Positions 43,000 to 52,136 of a DNA stretch of 64,000 nucleotides are shown here, one piece after another. Every line of letters starts with the position of its first letter. Within the stretch, counting starts at the first letter, position 1. The DNA lies in NCBI GenBank assembly GCA_900768845.1, contig CAAGEK010000035.1:1-64000 (forward strand), in the 5' to 3' direction. Origin of the DNA: Alphaproteobacteria bacterium (GTDB taxonomy: Bacteria > Pseudomonadota > Alphaproteobacteria > CAAGCB01 > CAG-977). The translations under genes were made by a program, and so were the position numbers. The notes under the pieces were generated by a model. It searched no databases. It saw only the letters and a list, made by a program, of their open reading frames with translations, and was not told the DNA's origin.

Positions 43000-43018
43000 T
43001 CGTATTTTGACGTTAAAG

Positions 43019-43052
43019 AAAACAGCCGTCCGGTAAAGGCGGCTGTTTTTTT
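43019..43052 (+). terminator. Terminator of HExxH copy 3
   Basis: AAAACAGCCG, loop of 11, CGGCTGTTTTTTT, 20 bases after the stop. Confidence 0.88.
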
Positions 43053-43102
43053 ATCGCCCGAAAACCGCGTGACCGGCGCATGGTTCGGGAAAGCTTACAA
43101 CT

Positions 43103-43516
43103 ATGACAAAAAACTCCTTGGATAAACTCCGGTTTGGCAACTGCAAATATCACATGGTTTTGCGCCGGAATATCACCGCAAAACATTCTATGAAGAGAAA
43201 CGCATACTCGGAGGCCGTGCGACAGGAAAGGAATATGGAAGCGCGGAGGTGTGTCAGGCTTATGAGCGTATGCCGGTGGAGATTCCGCAGAAAAGGAGTA
43301 TGCCGAGTTTTGCAGGATTTCTGAAAGGGTAAAGCTGTTTGACGGTTTAAGAGCGGCGAAGCGACATATCGCAACAGGGATTTTTGGAGCAATGGGGCTA
43401 TTCGCGGAAAGAACGTCCGTAAGATTGCAGAATATATACAAAATCAGCTTAAGGAATACGCTTTGTCAAATCAGCTGACGCCAGACCTGTCCGCCCCGTT
43501 TACGGAAGGCAAGTAA
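43103..43516 (+). pseudogene. Degraded IS200/IS605-family transposase (tnpA) relic
   Basis: Translated pieces in successive frames follow the IS200 TnpA order. The first is FGNCKYHMVLR, beginning at ATG 43103. After a frameshift comes PEYHRKTFYEEKRILG, later VEIPQKRSMPSFAGFLKG ending in TAA. After another shift, with an internal TGA, comes YRNRDFWSNG, IAEYIQNQLKEYALSNQLT and APFTEGK, ending at TAA 43514-43516. The HUH region expected as PDHVHM reads QAYERM, so both catalytic His are gone. At least two frameshifts and one nonsense codon make it non-functional. No intact hairpin ends were identified. Confidence 0.82.
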
Positions 43517-43869
43517 CGAAATGCTGTACGCCGTAAGCGTAACCGTCCGCATGAGAGCTATGCCCGTCGTGCGAAGAACAACCCGTCGGCCGGCTGTGGG
43601 ACGGCGGCAAATTTCGATGAAGAAGCGAATGGCATATTCATCCGGCAAAGGCGGCTCTTTTTCGGAGGCGAACGGTGCGCGTACCGGAAGGAGAATTTTC
43701 CGTTTTGTGCAAAGCTTTTTTAGGGGAAAACTGAGAACGGGGCGGAATTTGTCCTTTTCGATGCGGTAAATTCGGAATTTCAAAGCGCGACGGGAATTTT
43801 GATAAAACAAGCGTAAAACCGGAAAAAGTCTGCTAAAATAAAAAATCCTGAAAATTAAAGGGTTGAAAT
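43517..43869. other. Intergenic stretch after the IS200 relic
   Basis: About 350 bases without a supported gene. Short frames exist on both strands but lack ribosome sites and recognisable families. The last 60 bases are A-rich and probably hold the promoter of the outer-membrane protein gene (a TAAAAT-like -10 near 43834). Confidence 0.4.
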
Positions 43870-44463
43870 ATGAAACGTGTCGGAATTTTACTTGTAACGG
43901 CGTTGGTTCCTTTTTCGGCGCAATCAGCTGAAGCGGAGGCGGAAAAAGGATTTGCCGAACAATGGGGCGAGCTGGAAAAGTATGTGTCCGTCAAAGGGGG
44001 ATATACGCGGGCGGACAGTTATGAAACCGGAGCTTTCGGCGCGGCGGCCGGAGTCCGTGTTACACCGGCTGTTCGGGCGGAGTTGGAAGGGATGTATTAT
44101 GAAAAAATCAGTGAACCTTCCGTTTTCGGGACGTTCGATCATAAAACCGCGACGGTGATGGGACACCTTTATTACGATATGGGAAACGCTTCCCTGCGTC
44201 CGTATGTCGGTATCGGAACGGGGGTGGCCGTCATTTACGATGAAAAACTGTCAAAATTCGGTTCCGGTTTCGTAAAAAATACGGAAACGGCGACAGGCTT
44301 TGCCGCGGCCGTGCAAATCGGCGCGTCGGCGAAGCTTTCCGAAAATGTGTCTGTCGATGCGGGAATGCGTTACACCTATATGTATCGTCCCGAAAGCGAT
44401 ACTTTCGATTCATATGAAATCGTCGCCTTTTCGGGATTGCTGTCCCTGAGGTTCGCTTTTTAA
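43870..44463 (+). CDS. Outer-membrane beta-barrel protein (small porin-like)
   Basis: The 197-residue protein has a signal peptide (KRVGILLVTALVPFSAQSA) and an 8-strand-type barrel pattern of alternating hydrophobic residues: YVSVKGGYTRA, ASLRPYVGIGTGVAVIY, NVSVDAGMRYTYMY. It ends in LLSLRFAF, a C-terminal Phe with alternating hydrophobics recognised by the Bam complex. This fits the OmpA-like/opacity-type small barrels. AAAGGGTTG lies before the ATG. A bidirectional terminator follows. Confidence 0.85.
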   Translation: MKRVGILLVTALVPFSAQSAEAEAEKGFAEQWGELEKYVSVKGGYTRADSYETGAFGAAAGVRVTPAVRAELEGMYYEKISEPSVFGTFDHKTATVMGHLYYDMGNASLRPYVGIGTGVAVIYDEKLSKFGSGFVKNTETATGFAAAVQIGASAKLSENVSVDAGMRYTYMYRPESDTFDSYEIVAFSGLLSLRFAF

Positions 44464-44586
44464 TCCGATTGCGTTTGAATCCTTTTTGCGCTTTTGCGGG
44501 TGTTGTCGAAAACAAGCCGGCCGATTTTCGCCCTTTCTCCGTATTCGCAGGCACTCCGTGCAGGGAAGGAAAAAGCGATTATGAAA

Positions 44587-44618
44587 AAAAAGCCCCCGAA
44601 ATGTTCAGGGGGCTTTTT
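44587..44618. terminator. Bidirectional terminator
   Basis: AAAAAGCCCCC, loop of 10, GGGGGCTTTTT between the convergent barrel-protein and membrane-protein genes. Confidence 0.9.
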
Positions 44619-44631
44619 GTAAAAGGAGGGC

Positions 44632-45480
44632 TTATTTTGTTTCGTCCGTTCCGGCGGCCGGTTCGGCTTTTGCTTCACCCGTTTCCGGTTCGGCCTTTGT
44701 TTCAACGGGGCGGGAACAGGAGCAAAAGATTTTCTTGAAGGCCGCTTTGACCGGACAGCCGCAACTTCCGCAAGCCGCCGGACGGCGGAACATCATCACC
44801 CATATCATCAAAGACAGCGATACGGTTAAAATGACGAACGTGATGAACAACAGCACGGAATCTCCGGTCGGAATGGCGGCGTCAAACGCCCGAATGACTC
44901 CGTAAACCAACAGGACGAAGGCGAAAACTTTCGTTCCGAACCTGTATTCGTCCATTCTGTCGGGATGGCCGGGGACGGAAAGTTTGTAGAACATAAAGAA
45001 CCACGGCAATTCCATGATTAAGAATGCCAGCACGCACCATCCCGCAAACAGGGCGTAAACGGATTTATCCGCGGCCGCTTGCCATATCGGGTTGTCGGCG
45101 TTTTGCAAAAACATAAAGACGGACTGGACGCGTAAAAATGCTTCCGCCAGTGTAATCAGGGTAAAGAAAGCCACCCTTTTAACGAACGGAAGGGAAAAAG
45201 CACGCGTGACCATGGCGGACAACGACGGCTCCGCATCTTCGGCGACCAACATGGCCTTCAGTTTCGGTTTGGGCATGAAAATCACCGTGCCCGAAACGCG
45301 GCACAGGAAAAACAGCAGAAAGAACGTCGTCAGCGAAAACAGCGGACGCGGCAGGAACAGGAAAAATTCGTAAATCAAATCTCCGAATATGGCGTTCCAT
45401 AAGACAAAGGAATAATAGAACGCCGCAATTCCCGCAAGGCCGAGGCAGAGCGTCTTGAATTTTTGCAAGTGATTCGTCAT
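44632..45480 (-). CDS. Polytopic membrane protein with Cys-rich C-terminal tail, unassigned
   Basis: The 282-residue protein has about seven predicted helices. A cytoplasmic-type tail follows with CGSCGCP and CSCSRP, then a Glu/Ala/Lys/Thr-rich end. The Cys clusters suggest metal binding or redox behaviour. I recognise no family. The ATG at 45480 has AAGGATAA upstream and is preferred over a TTG one codon earlier. It lies upstream of a shared terminator and 73 bases downstream of pyrG on the same strand. Confidence 0.68.
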   Translation of the reverse strand: MTNHLQKFKTLCLGLAGIAAFYYSFVLWNAIFGDLIYEFFLFLPRPLFSLTTFFLLFFLCRVSGTVIFMPKPKLKAMLVAEDAEPSLSAMVTRAFSLPFVKRVAFFTLITLAEAFLRVQSVFMFLQNADNPIWQAAADKSVYALFAGWCVLAFLIMELPWFFMFYKLSVPGHPDRMDEYRFGTKVFAFVLLVYGVIRAFDAAIPTGDSVLLFITFVILTVSLSLMIWVMMFRRPAACGSCGCPVKAAFKKIFCSCSRPVETKAEPETGEAKAEPAAGTDETK

Positions 45481-45555
45481 CAAGGTTATCCTTCTTTATT
45501 GACTTTGTCTGCCATTATACTCTTTTTACCCTTCGGGTTGCACCTGAAAAAAGGA

Positions 45556-47187
45556 TTAATTTTCAATGGCCGCGCCGATGAACCCTTTGAACAGGGGATG
45601 GGCGTCGAACGCACGCGATTTGAATTCCGGATGGAACTGAACCGCTATGAAAAACGGGTGATCCTTCAATTCGACGATTTCGGGCAACATTCCGTCGGGG
45701 GAACGGCCGGAAACGACCAATCCCTTTTCTTCCAACTTTTCGGCGACGGGCATACTGACTTCATAACGGTGGCGGTGGCGTTCGCGGATGACTTTCTCTC
45801 CACCGTACAAACGCGAAGCCAGCGATCCGTCTTTGAGTTCGCACGGGTAAGCCCCCAAACGCATCGTTCCGCCGACGTTCGTGCTTTCATCGCGCTTTTG
45901 TTTGCGCCCGTCCTGTTCCCATTCGGTCATCAACGCGACAACCGGCGTGCATTCTTTGGTGAATTCGGTGGAATTCGCGTCTTCAATCCCCAGCAAATGG
46001 CGAGCGGCTTCAATGACGGCGGTTTGCATTCCCAAACAAATTCCAAGGAAGGGGATTTTGTTTTCACGGGCGTAACGTTCGGCGATCATTTTCCCTTCGA
46101 TACCGCGTGTGCCGAACCCTCCGGGGACTAAAATCCCTTTGACGCCTTGGAACGTCCGTTCGATTTCTTCGCCGGACATCGTTTCCAACGTTTCCGATTC
46201 AATCCATTTGACGTTGACTTTGGTTTTGTGGGCGATGCCCGCATGGAACAAAGCTTCGTTCAGGGATTTGTACGCGTCGGGCAATCCGCAATACTTTCCG
46301 ACGACGGCGATGTCGACTTCGGCTTGCCAGTTGCCGATGACTTCGACGATGTTTTTCCATTTTGACAAATCCGGTTCACGGGCGGCGTCCGACATATTGA
46401 AGTATTTCAAAATCCGCGTATCCAGCCCTTGTTCGTGATAGGCGAGGGGGATTTTGTAAATGCTGTCGGCGTCAAGCGCGGTAATCACGTCTTCGGGGGC
46501 GATGTTGCAAAACAGGGCGATTTTGCGGCGTTCGCTTTCGGAAAGCATGATTTGCGAACGGCATAACAGGATGTTTGCTTGGATCCCCGTTTCCAACAGC
46601 TGCTTGACCGAGTGTTGTGTCGGTTTTGTTTTCAATTCTCCCGCGGTCGGAATGTAGGGCAACAGGGTCAAATGCAGGAACAAAGCGTTTTCCCGACCGA
46701 TTGTATTTGCAAATTGGCGGGCGGCCTCCAAAAACAGGGTGCCTTCGATATCGCCGACCGTACCGCCTATTTCATACAGGACGAAATCTTCGTCCGTCAG
46801 GTCGGATTCGATGAAACGTTTGATCTCGTCGGTGACGTGGGGGATGGATTGAACCGTTGCGCCCAAATAGGCTCCCTGACGTTCCTTCATCAAGACGTTG
46901 TAATAGATGCGCCCGCCCGAAACGGTGTCCGTTTTGTGGCAGGGCGTTCCGATGAAACGCTCGTAATGTCCCAAATCCAAATCCGTTTCCGCGCCGTCTT
47001 CGGTCACGAAAACCTCTCCGTGCTGATAAGGGGACATCGTTCCGGGGTCGATATTCAAATACGGATCCATTTTCCTCATACGGACTTTGAAACCGCGTGC
47101 CTGCAACAATGCGCCGATGGCGGCGGAGGCCATCCCTTTGCCCAACGAAGACACGACGCCGCCCGTAATGAAAATGTACTTGGTCAT
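45556..47187 (-). CDS. pyrG: CTP synthase
   Basis: Converts UTP to CTP using glutamine. The 543-residue protein has the synthetase domain (KYIFITGGVVSSLGKGMASA start, DPYLNIDPGTMSPYQHGEV) and a C-terminal glutamine amidotransferase with LGICLGMQ (nucleophile Cys) and VQFHPEF. The ATG at 47187 gives the family start and has GGAG upstream. In many alphaproteobacteria pyrG lies between secG and kdsA; here it is about 8 kb away and on the other strand. Confidence 0.97.
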   Translation of the reverse strand: MTKYIFITGGVVSSLGKGMASAAIGALLQARGFKVRMRKMDPYLNIDPGTMSPYQHGEVFVTEDGAETDLDLGHYERFIGTPCHKTDTVSGGRIYYNVLMKERQGAYLGATVQSIPHVTDEIKRFIESDLTDEDFVLYEIGGTVGDIEGTLFLEAARQFANTIGRENALFLHLTLLPYIPTAGELKTKPTQHSVKQLLETGIQANILLCRSQIMLSESERRKIALFCNIAPEDVITALDADSIYKIPLAYHEQGLDTRILKYFNMSDAAREPDLSKWKNIVEVIGNWQAEVDIAVVGKYCGLPDAYKSLNEALFHAGIAHKTKVNVKWIESETLETMSGEEIERTFQGVKGILVPGGFGTRGIEGKMIAERYARENKIPFLGICLGMQTAVIEAARHLLGIEDANSTEFTKECTPVVALMTEWEQDGRKQKRDESTNVGGTMRLGAYPCELKDGSLASRLYGGEKVIRERHRHRYEVSMPVAEKLEEKGLVVSGRSPDGMLPEIVELKDHPFFIAVQFHPEFKSRAFDAHPLFKGFIGAAIEN

Positions 47188-47332
47188 TTTTGAATTATCT
47201 CCACGAAAAAAGCTTCGGTGAAGTATCATACAAAGGGGGCGTTAAAGTAAAGAATTGAATTAAGGTGTTTTTAATATTTTTTGCCTACTATTTCAAAATC
47301 GGTAAGGGTTGTTGTCGCTAAAGGAAGCGGTT

Positions 47333-47782
47333 ATGAAAAAAAGAATTTTTTGGCTGGTGGCATTGGTTTTGGCTGCGGGAGCCTGTGCTTATCCCGAAAC
47401 GATGGGAACACGCGCCGCGGACGGGACGGAAGGAACGTTGCCGCCCAGTTTCGCCCAGTTCAACGATATTCCCATTCCCGAAAAGGCGACGATGGATTTG
47501 AAACAATCGCTGTTGTTGGGCGGCGAAAGCACTTGGATCGGACGGTTGGTCTTTACGGCTCCGTACACTCAAAACGGTCTGTTTGATTTTTATATGTCGG
47601 AAATGCCCAAATTCGGATGGACGGAGCTGACGGTCGTGCGCTCCAAAGTCAGCGTTTTATCGTTTAAGCGCGATACGCGTGTGGCGACGATCCAGCTGGA
47701 ATCCGATTTGGTGAACGGAGCCGTCGTATCGTTTACCGTTTCCCCTCATTCCGAAAAACCGAAAACCAAAAAAGCCAAATAA
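47333..47782 (+). CDS. Lipoprotein, unassigned
   Basis: The 149-residue protein has a lipobox AAGAC (Cys19). The mature part contains IPIPEKATMDLKQSLLLGG, FTAPYTQNGLFDFYMSEMPKFGW and a beta-rich end. This pattern recurs in alphaproteobacterial lipoproteins as I remember them, but I cannot name a characterised family. AAGGAAG precedes the ATG at 47333. The C terminus is Lys-rich. Confidence 0.7.
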   Translation: MKKRIFWLVALVLAAGACAYPETMGTRAADGTEGTLPPSFAQFNDIPIPEKATMDLKQSLLLGGESTWIGRLVFTAPYTQNGLFDFYMSEMPKFGWTELTVVRSKVSVLSFKRDTRVATIQLESDLVNGAVVSFTVSPHSEKPKTKKAK

Positions 47783-47809
47783 TCCGTAAAAAACGGAAGG
47801 TTGATTAAA

Positions 47810-47833
47810 AAAGGGGGCGTTCAAGCCCCCTTT
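47810..47833. terminator. Bidirectional terminator
   Basis: AAAGGGGGC, loop of 6, GCCCCCTTT between the lipoprotein gene and hisI. On the minus strand it is followed by a run of six T, so it serves hisI best. Confidence 0.88.
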
Positions 47834-47836
47834 GCC

Positions 47837-48178
47837 TTATCCGTTCAGAATCCTGAAAAAGCAAGACCGGTTGTTTGTGTGACAGGCGGCTCCCGTCTGG
47901 TCGATCAAAGCCAGCAAAGTGTCGCCGTCACAATCGATGCGCAATTCTTTCAACGCTTGAACGTGTCCGGACGTTTCGCCTTTGCGCCACAAGCTTTGGC
48001 GGGAACGGGAAAAGTAACACATCCGTTTCGTTTCGACGGTTTCCTTTAACGCCGTTTCGTTCATCCAAGCCATCATCAACACTTCGCCCGTGTCGAATTG
48101 TTGGGCGATGACGGGAACCAAACCGTCGGCATTATATTTGACTTGTCCGGCGAAAGCCTGAAAATCAAGCGTTGTCAT
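47837..48178 (-). CDS. hisI: Phosphoribosyl-AMP cyclohydrolase
   Basis: Opens the adenine ring in the third step of histidine synthesis. The 113-residue stand-alone enzyme (no HisE fusion) has MAWMNETALKET, YFSRSRQSLWRKGETSGH and the zinc ligands in RIDCDGDTLLALIDQTGAACHT. The ATG at 48178 gives the family N terminus; the frame stays open upstream, but that stretch does not resemble HisI. hisC is encoded 1 kb away. Confidence 0.94.
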   Translation of the reverse strand: MTTLDFQAFAGQVKYNADGLVPVIAQQFDTGEVLMMAWMNETALKETVETKRMCYFSRSRQSLWRKGETSGHVQALKELRIDCDGDTLLALIDQTGAACHTNNRSCFFRILNG

Positions 48179-48274
48179 AAATTTTACTCCTCGGTCAAAA
48201 AACATAAAGATTTTTAACAGCGAATGGAGTACAAGAAAAGCGGAAAACAGTTTTTTTAACGGAAGTGTGGAAAT

Positions 48275-49126
48275 ATGAGTGAAGCATTGGACGCATTGCG
48301 CCGTGAAATCGACGCCGTTGACGATTCTTTGCACGATTTGATTATGCGCAGGGTTCAATTGGTCGAACAGGTCGGCAGAGTCAAAGCCGAAGAACAGGGG
48401 GCTTCCGTTTCCTGTCCCGTCCGTCCCGCCCGCGAAATGGAAATCATGCGCCGTTTGTGGAAACGTCACAAAGGAGCGTTGGACAAAGACGTTTTAATCC
48501 GTTTGTGGCGGGAAATCATCAGTTCCTGCGTCAATATCCAATCGCCCCAGTCCGTCGCCGTCTTCATGCCCGAACGCGGCATGGGCAATTTGGAAATCGC
48601 CCGCGATTATTTCGGGGCTTATACGCCGATGATCCCCTGCCGTTCGACAAGTCTGGTGTTGAAGGAGTTGACGCTCGGCGAGGCGGAAATCGGCATTTTG
48701 TCTTTGAACGACGACACGCAAAGTTGCTGGTGGTATTCCATGGCGATGGAATACAAACGGACGCTGACATTGTTCGCAAAACTGCCCGTCACCGGTCCTG
48801 CGGCGGGGCGCGGCGACGGCCGCATCGCTTATGCCGTCGGGAAAGTCCCGTTCGAGCCGACGGGCGAAGACAGGACTCTGCTTGTCGCCGAAACCGACGG
48901 AACGATCAGTCTGAGTACTTTGGATTTGGTCTTGAAAGCCGCGGGATTGCCGACGAACGCGATTTGCGACGCTTATACGGTCGATATGAACCGCAAGGCT
49001 TATTTGTTTGAAGTTGACGGTTGTCTTTCGGAAAAGGACGGCCGCTTTGACGCCGCTATGGAAAAAGAGGCGGGAAAAATCACGATGCTCCGCGTTATCG
49101 GCGGCTATCCCGTTCCCTTGGCGTGA
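48275..49126 (+). CDS. Chorismate mutase (AroQ class) with a C-terminal domain
   Basis: Chorismate to prephenate. Residues about 1-90 are an AroQ helical domain (LRREIDAVDDSLHDLIMRRVQLVEQVGRVK, with the catalytic Arg/Lys pattern). Residues about 95-283 resemble a divergent prephenate-dehydratase-like region (VFMPERGMGNLEIARDYFG, IGILSLNDD) but lack the usual TRF motif, so dehydratase activity is doubtful. The domain may be regulatory. hisC follows, beginning 18 bases after the stop. Confidence 0.8.
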   Translation: MSEALDALRREIDAVDDSLHDLIMRRVQLVEQVGRVKAEEQGASVSCPVRPAREMEIMRRLWKRHKGALDKDVLIRLWREIISSCVNIQSPQSVAVFMPERGMGNLEIARDYFGAYTPMIPCRSTSLVLKELTLGEAEIGILSLNDDTQSCWWYSMAMEYKRTLTLFAKLPVTGPAAGRGDGRIAYAVGKVPFEPTGEDRTLLVAETDGTISLSTLDLVLKAAGLPTNAICDAYTVDMNRKAYLFEVDGCLSEKDGRFDAAMEKEAGKITMLRVIGGYPVPLA

Positions 49127-49143
49127 TGAAAGGAAAATCTGAT

Positions 49144-50241
49144 ATGACGAATTATCCCGTTCCCGCTCATGAAAGCATTATGTCTTTGTCGCCTTATGTC
49201 GGCGGAGCGTCTTCAATCAAGGGGGCGTCCCGCATTATCAAACTGTCTTCCAACGAAGGGGCTTTCGGCGTCAATCCGACGGCTTTGGAAGCGTGCCGGA
49301 CGGCCGCGGAAAAGATGTTCCGTTATCCCGACGGCGGTTCCAACGAATTACGCCGCGCCATCGCCGAAGTCCACGGGTTGGAGGAGGATCGCATCGTTTG
49401 CGCATCGGGGTCGGACGAAACGATCGGCCTGTTGTGTCACGCGTATTTGAAAGAAGGCGACGAAATCATCATTCCTCAGTACGCGTTTTTAATGTATCGC
49501 CTGTACGCCATCGGGTGCGGAGCCGTTGCCGTGACCGTTCCCGAAAAAGACAGACGCATTGATGTGCAAGCGATTTTGGATGCGGTGACGCCGAAAACGA
49601 AAATCGTCTTTATCGCCAATCCGGCCAATCCGACGGGGACGTATTTGCCCGAATCGGAAATTGAAAAGCTGTGCGAAGGTCTGCCTTCAAACGTTATGTT
49701 GGTTTTGGACGCCGCTTATGCCGAATTTGTGGCGGCGAACGATTTTAACGCCGGTGAAAAGTTTGTGCGCAAATATCCCAATGTTGTTATGATGCGGACT
49801 TTTTCCAAGATATACGGATTGGGCGGCGTCCGTTTGGGGTGGAGCTATGCGTCGCGGGAAATAACGGACGTTTTAAACCGTGTCAGAGGGCCTTTTAATG
49901 TCAATTCGATCGCCCAAGCCGTCGGAGCGGCCGCCGTCAAAGATCGGGCTTTTGTCAAAAAGTGTTTTGAACACAATTTGAAGTGGCTGGAAATTCTTCA
50001 AAAAGAACTGCCTGCAATCGGTTTGACGGTAACGCCGTCGGTGACGAATTTCATTTTGGTCGATTTCCCCGCCCGATCGGGAAAATCCGCCGCCGAAGCC
50101 GATGAGTTTTTGAAATCCAAAGGCATTATCGTCCGCCGTGTCGTTGCATACGGTCTGCCGGATTCCTTGCGTATGACGATCGGTAACGACGAAGAATGCG
50201 GATTGCTGATTGATGCGTTGAAAGAATTTATGGCGCGTTGA
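49144..50241 (+). CDS. hisC: Histidinol-phosphate aminotransferase
   Basis: PLP enzyme of fold type I. The 365-residue protein has LSSNEGAFGVNP, YPDGGSNELR, ANPANPTGTYLP and the PLP Lys in RTFSKIYGLGGVRLGW. Many HisC proteins also transaminate aromatic keto acids, and the position beside chorismate mutase suggests such a dual role. The ATG at 49144 follows AAGGA; an upstream GTG at 49123 is less likely. Its end overlaps the convergent DUF2125 gene by 14 bases. Confidence 0.94.
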   Translation: MTNYPVPAHESIMSLSPYVGGASSIKGASRIIKLSSNEGAFGVNPTALEACRTAAEKMFRYPDGGSNELRRAIAEVHGLEEDRIVCASGSDETIGLLCHAYLKEGDEIIIPQYAFLMYRLYAIGCGAVAVTVPEKDRRIDVQAILDAVTPKTKIVFIANPANPTGTYLPESEIEKLCEGLPSNVMLVLDAAYAEFVAANDFNAGEKFVRKYPNVVMMRTFSKIYGLGGVRLGWSYASREITDVLNRVRGPFNVNSIAQAVGAAAVKDRAFVKKCFEHNLKWLEILQKELPAIGLTVTPSVTNFILVDFPARSGKSAAEADEFLKSKGIIVRRVVAYGLPDSLRMTIGNDEECGLLIDALKEFMAR

Positions 50242-51400
50242 CAGGAGCTTTTGAAACATCGGACGGACGGGAAAGGGGCGGCTCTTTTCCTCCGTCCGTT
50301 TTTTTACCGCCTTCGATTAAAAGGATTCGCCCCGCATAAAGGTTCCCGTTTTGAAAAGTGAAAGGAACGGTTAAAGACGGTATTTTTTCTCCGGCGACGA
50401 TATTCAGCTTTTCTCCCAATACGATTTTTGCCACGGATAAATCTCCGGAACGGACGAATCCTTCTTTTTCCATCAAATCCAACATTTCAAAAAATCCGTA
50501 AACCTTTGCCGAAGAAGCGGCCGTCGCATGAAAAGACGGGTCGAACGCCACGGTCGCCGAAAATTCCGCCATTAAAGGTTTCCAGATGAGTTCGCCGCCG
50601 GTTATTTCAATCAATCCGCCTCCGTCGACCCATTCCGCCGGCGTTGAATTTTCTTTGTCCGGAAAATCCCCGATTGTTCCGGTTGCCGCCAGATAATCGA
50701 TTTTTTCCGGTAAGCGGGCAAATGCCGCATCGGGCAGACGGACGTTTTGTATCTTCAGGTCGTAAGAATAATCGTGCGTTTCGTTTCGAGCGGCTCGGCG
50801 CATCACTTTTAGCACCATGCTTTCAAATCCCGCACCCGCCGCCGGAACGGGAGCGGTGGCTTGTAGCGTATCGATTTTTACCGATACCGTCAGCGGAATC
50901 CCTCTTGTAATTTCCGCATGAGCCCTGTTTGCGATTAAACGGACGTCTCCGAATCGCGGAGAAACCAGTGAATGCGTGCCGTTCATCGAAATAAAAATAT
51001 GTTTCGGATCCCACGGTTTTAAAAAAATGCTCAACCGTGCGGCTTTGAATGTCCAGTCGCCCGTGTTTTCAGGGGCTTTTATTTCCAAATCATCCAAATA
51101 CAATCCGCTTTGAAATGCGAAATAAGACGACTTTGGCGGGCTGTATGACACGCCGAAGCCGCATTCTTCCATGTCTTTGAAAAAGGTGTGCAACCCGTTT
51201 TTTAAAATGCGCTCGCCTTGCCAGCAGACGGCGAAATACATTGCCAAAAGCGTTGCAAACGCAAACCACCAGCCGTGGTATTCGCCTTTTTGATTCGCCT
51301 GCTTCGGTGCTTTTTCCAAGGAACGTTGCGGCGGTGGAGTTTTTGGGTCGCGAGGGTTTTTCATAAGTTTGACAGGAACGAAAGTCGTATTTGAAAACAT
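50228..51400 (-). CDS. DUF2125-like membrane-anchored protein
   Basis: The 390-residue protein has a Pro-rich cytoplasmic start, one membrane helix (WWFAFATLLAMYFAVCW, about residues 44-60) and a beta-rich extracytoplasmic domain with the DUF2125 features (SSYFAFQSGLYLDDLEIKAPE, LSIFLKPWDPKHIFI). The neighbourhood of hisC and aromatic biosynthesis is common for this family. Function unknown. The start is uncertain; an ATG at 51364 would drop 12 residues. Confidence 0.78.
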   Translation of the reverse strand: MFSNTTFVPVKLMKNPRDPKTPPPQRSLEKAPKQANQKGEYHGWWFAFATLLAMYFAVCWQGERILKNGLHTFFKDMEECGFGVSYSPPKSSYFAFQSGLYLDDLEIKAPENTGDWTFKAARLSIFLKPWDPKHIFISMNGTHSLVSPRFGDVRLIANRAHAEITRGIPLTVSVKIDTLQATAPVPAAGAGFESMVLKVMRRAARNETHDYSYDLKIQNVRLPDAAFARLPEKIDYLAATGTIGDFPDKENSTPAEWVDGGGLIEITGGELIWKPLMAEFSATVAFDPSFHATAASSAKVYGFFEMLDLMEKEGFVRSGDLSVAKIVLGEKLNIVAGEKIPSLTVPFTFQNGNLYAGRILLIEGGKKTDGGKEPPLSRPSDVSKAPVNAP

Positions 51401-51465
51401 CTCTGTTTACTATACTATAACAAGCGGGGCGTCTTGCCATCATTTTTTACCGGAGAGGATGTTTC

Positions 51466-52068
51466 ATGGATATTAAAGCGGTTGTGTTTGATTTCGGCGG
51501 CGTTTTGGTCGATTGGAATCCGCGGTATTTGTACCGTAAAGTTTTTAAAACCGAAGATGAAACGGAAAATTTTTTGAATCGGATTTGCACGCCCGAATGG
51601 AATTGGCGGATGGATAAAGGAAAAAGCTTTGCGGAGTCTGTTTCGGAATTGCAGGCTTTGCATCCCGAATATGCGAAGGAAATAGCGATGTTTGACACGC
51701 GTTGGGAGGAAATGCTCGGGGCGGTGAACGAAGAGAGCGTCGATATTTTGAACGAAGTATCGGAAAAAGTACCGGTTTACGGTTTGACGAACTGGTCGGC
51801 GGAAAAGTTTGCGATTGCGCGTCCGAAATACGCGTTTATGAAAGTGTTTAAAGGGATTGTCGTTTCGGGGATTGAAAAAGAAGCCAAACCCGAAGAGCCG
51901 ATATTTAACATTCTGTTGCACAGGTTCGGGTTACAGGCGCACGACACGTTTTTCACCGATGATTCCGCGGCGAACATAGAAACGGCGCGACGCATGGGAT
52001 TTCAAGCTTTCCTTTTCACTTCCGCCGCGGATTTGCGCCTTGAGCTGAAAAATAAAGGTGTGTTGTAG
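51466..52068 (+). CDS. HAD-superfamily hydrolase (subfamily IA)
   Basis: The 200-residue protein has HAD motif I (AVVFDFGGVLVDWNP), motif II near YGLTNWSAEKF, a Lys in EAKPEEPIF and motif IV FFTDDSAANIETA. It resembles small 2-haloacid-dehalogenase-like or nucleotide phosphatases with a helical cap. The substrate is unknown. GGAGAGG precedes the ATG by about 6 bases. Confidence 0.88.
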   Translation: MDIKAVVFDFGGVLVDWNPRYLYRKVFKTEDETENFLNRICTPEWNWRMDKGKSFAESVSELQALHPEYAKEIAMFDTRWEEMLGAVNEESVDILNEVSEKVPVYGLTNWSAEKFAIARPKYAFMKVFKGIVVSGIEKEAKPEEPIFNILLHRFGLQAHDTFFTDDSAANIETARRMGFQAFLFTSAADLRLELKNKGVL

Positions 52069-52093
52069 GAATTTTCCCTTATTTCAAATATAA

Positions 52094-52120
52094 AAAAGCC
52101 CCTGATTTTCAGGGGCTTTT
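52094..52120. terminator. Bidirectional terminator
   Basis: AAAAGCCCCTGA, loop TTT, TCAGGGGCTTTT between the convergent HAD and ppiD genes. Confidence 0.92.
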
Positions 52121-52136
52121 CATATCGGAAAATATC

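Noticed and set aside
43521..43810. Short frames on both strands after the IS200 relic
   Set aside because: No ribosome sites or family resemblance; probably decayed flanking DNA.
48179..48469. N-terminal extension of the hisI frame
   Set aside because: It overlaps the divergent chorismate mutase gene and does not resemble HisI, whose family start is at 48178.
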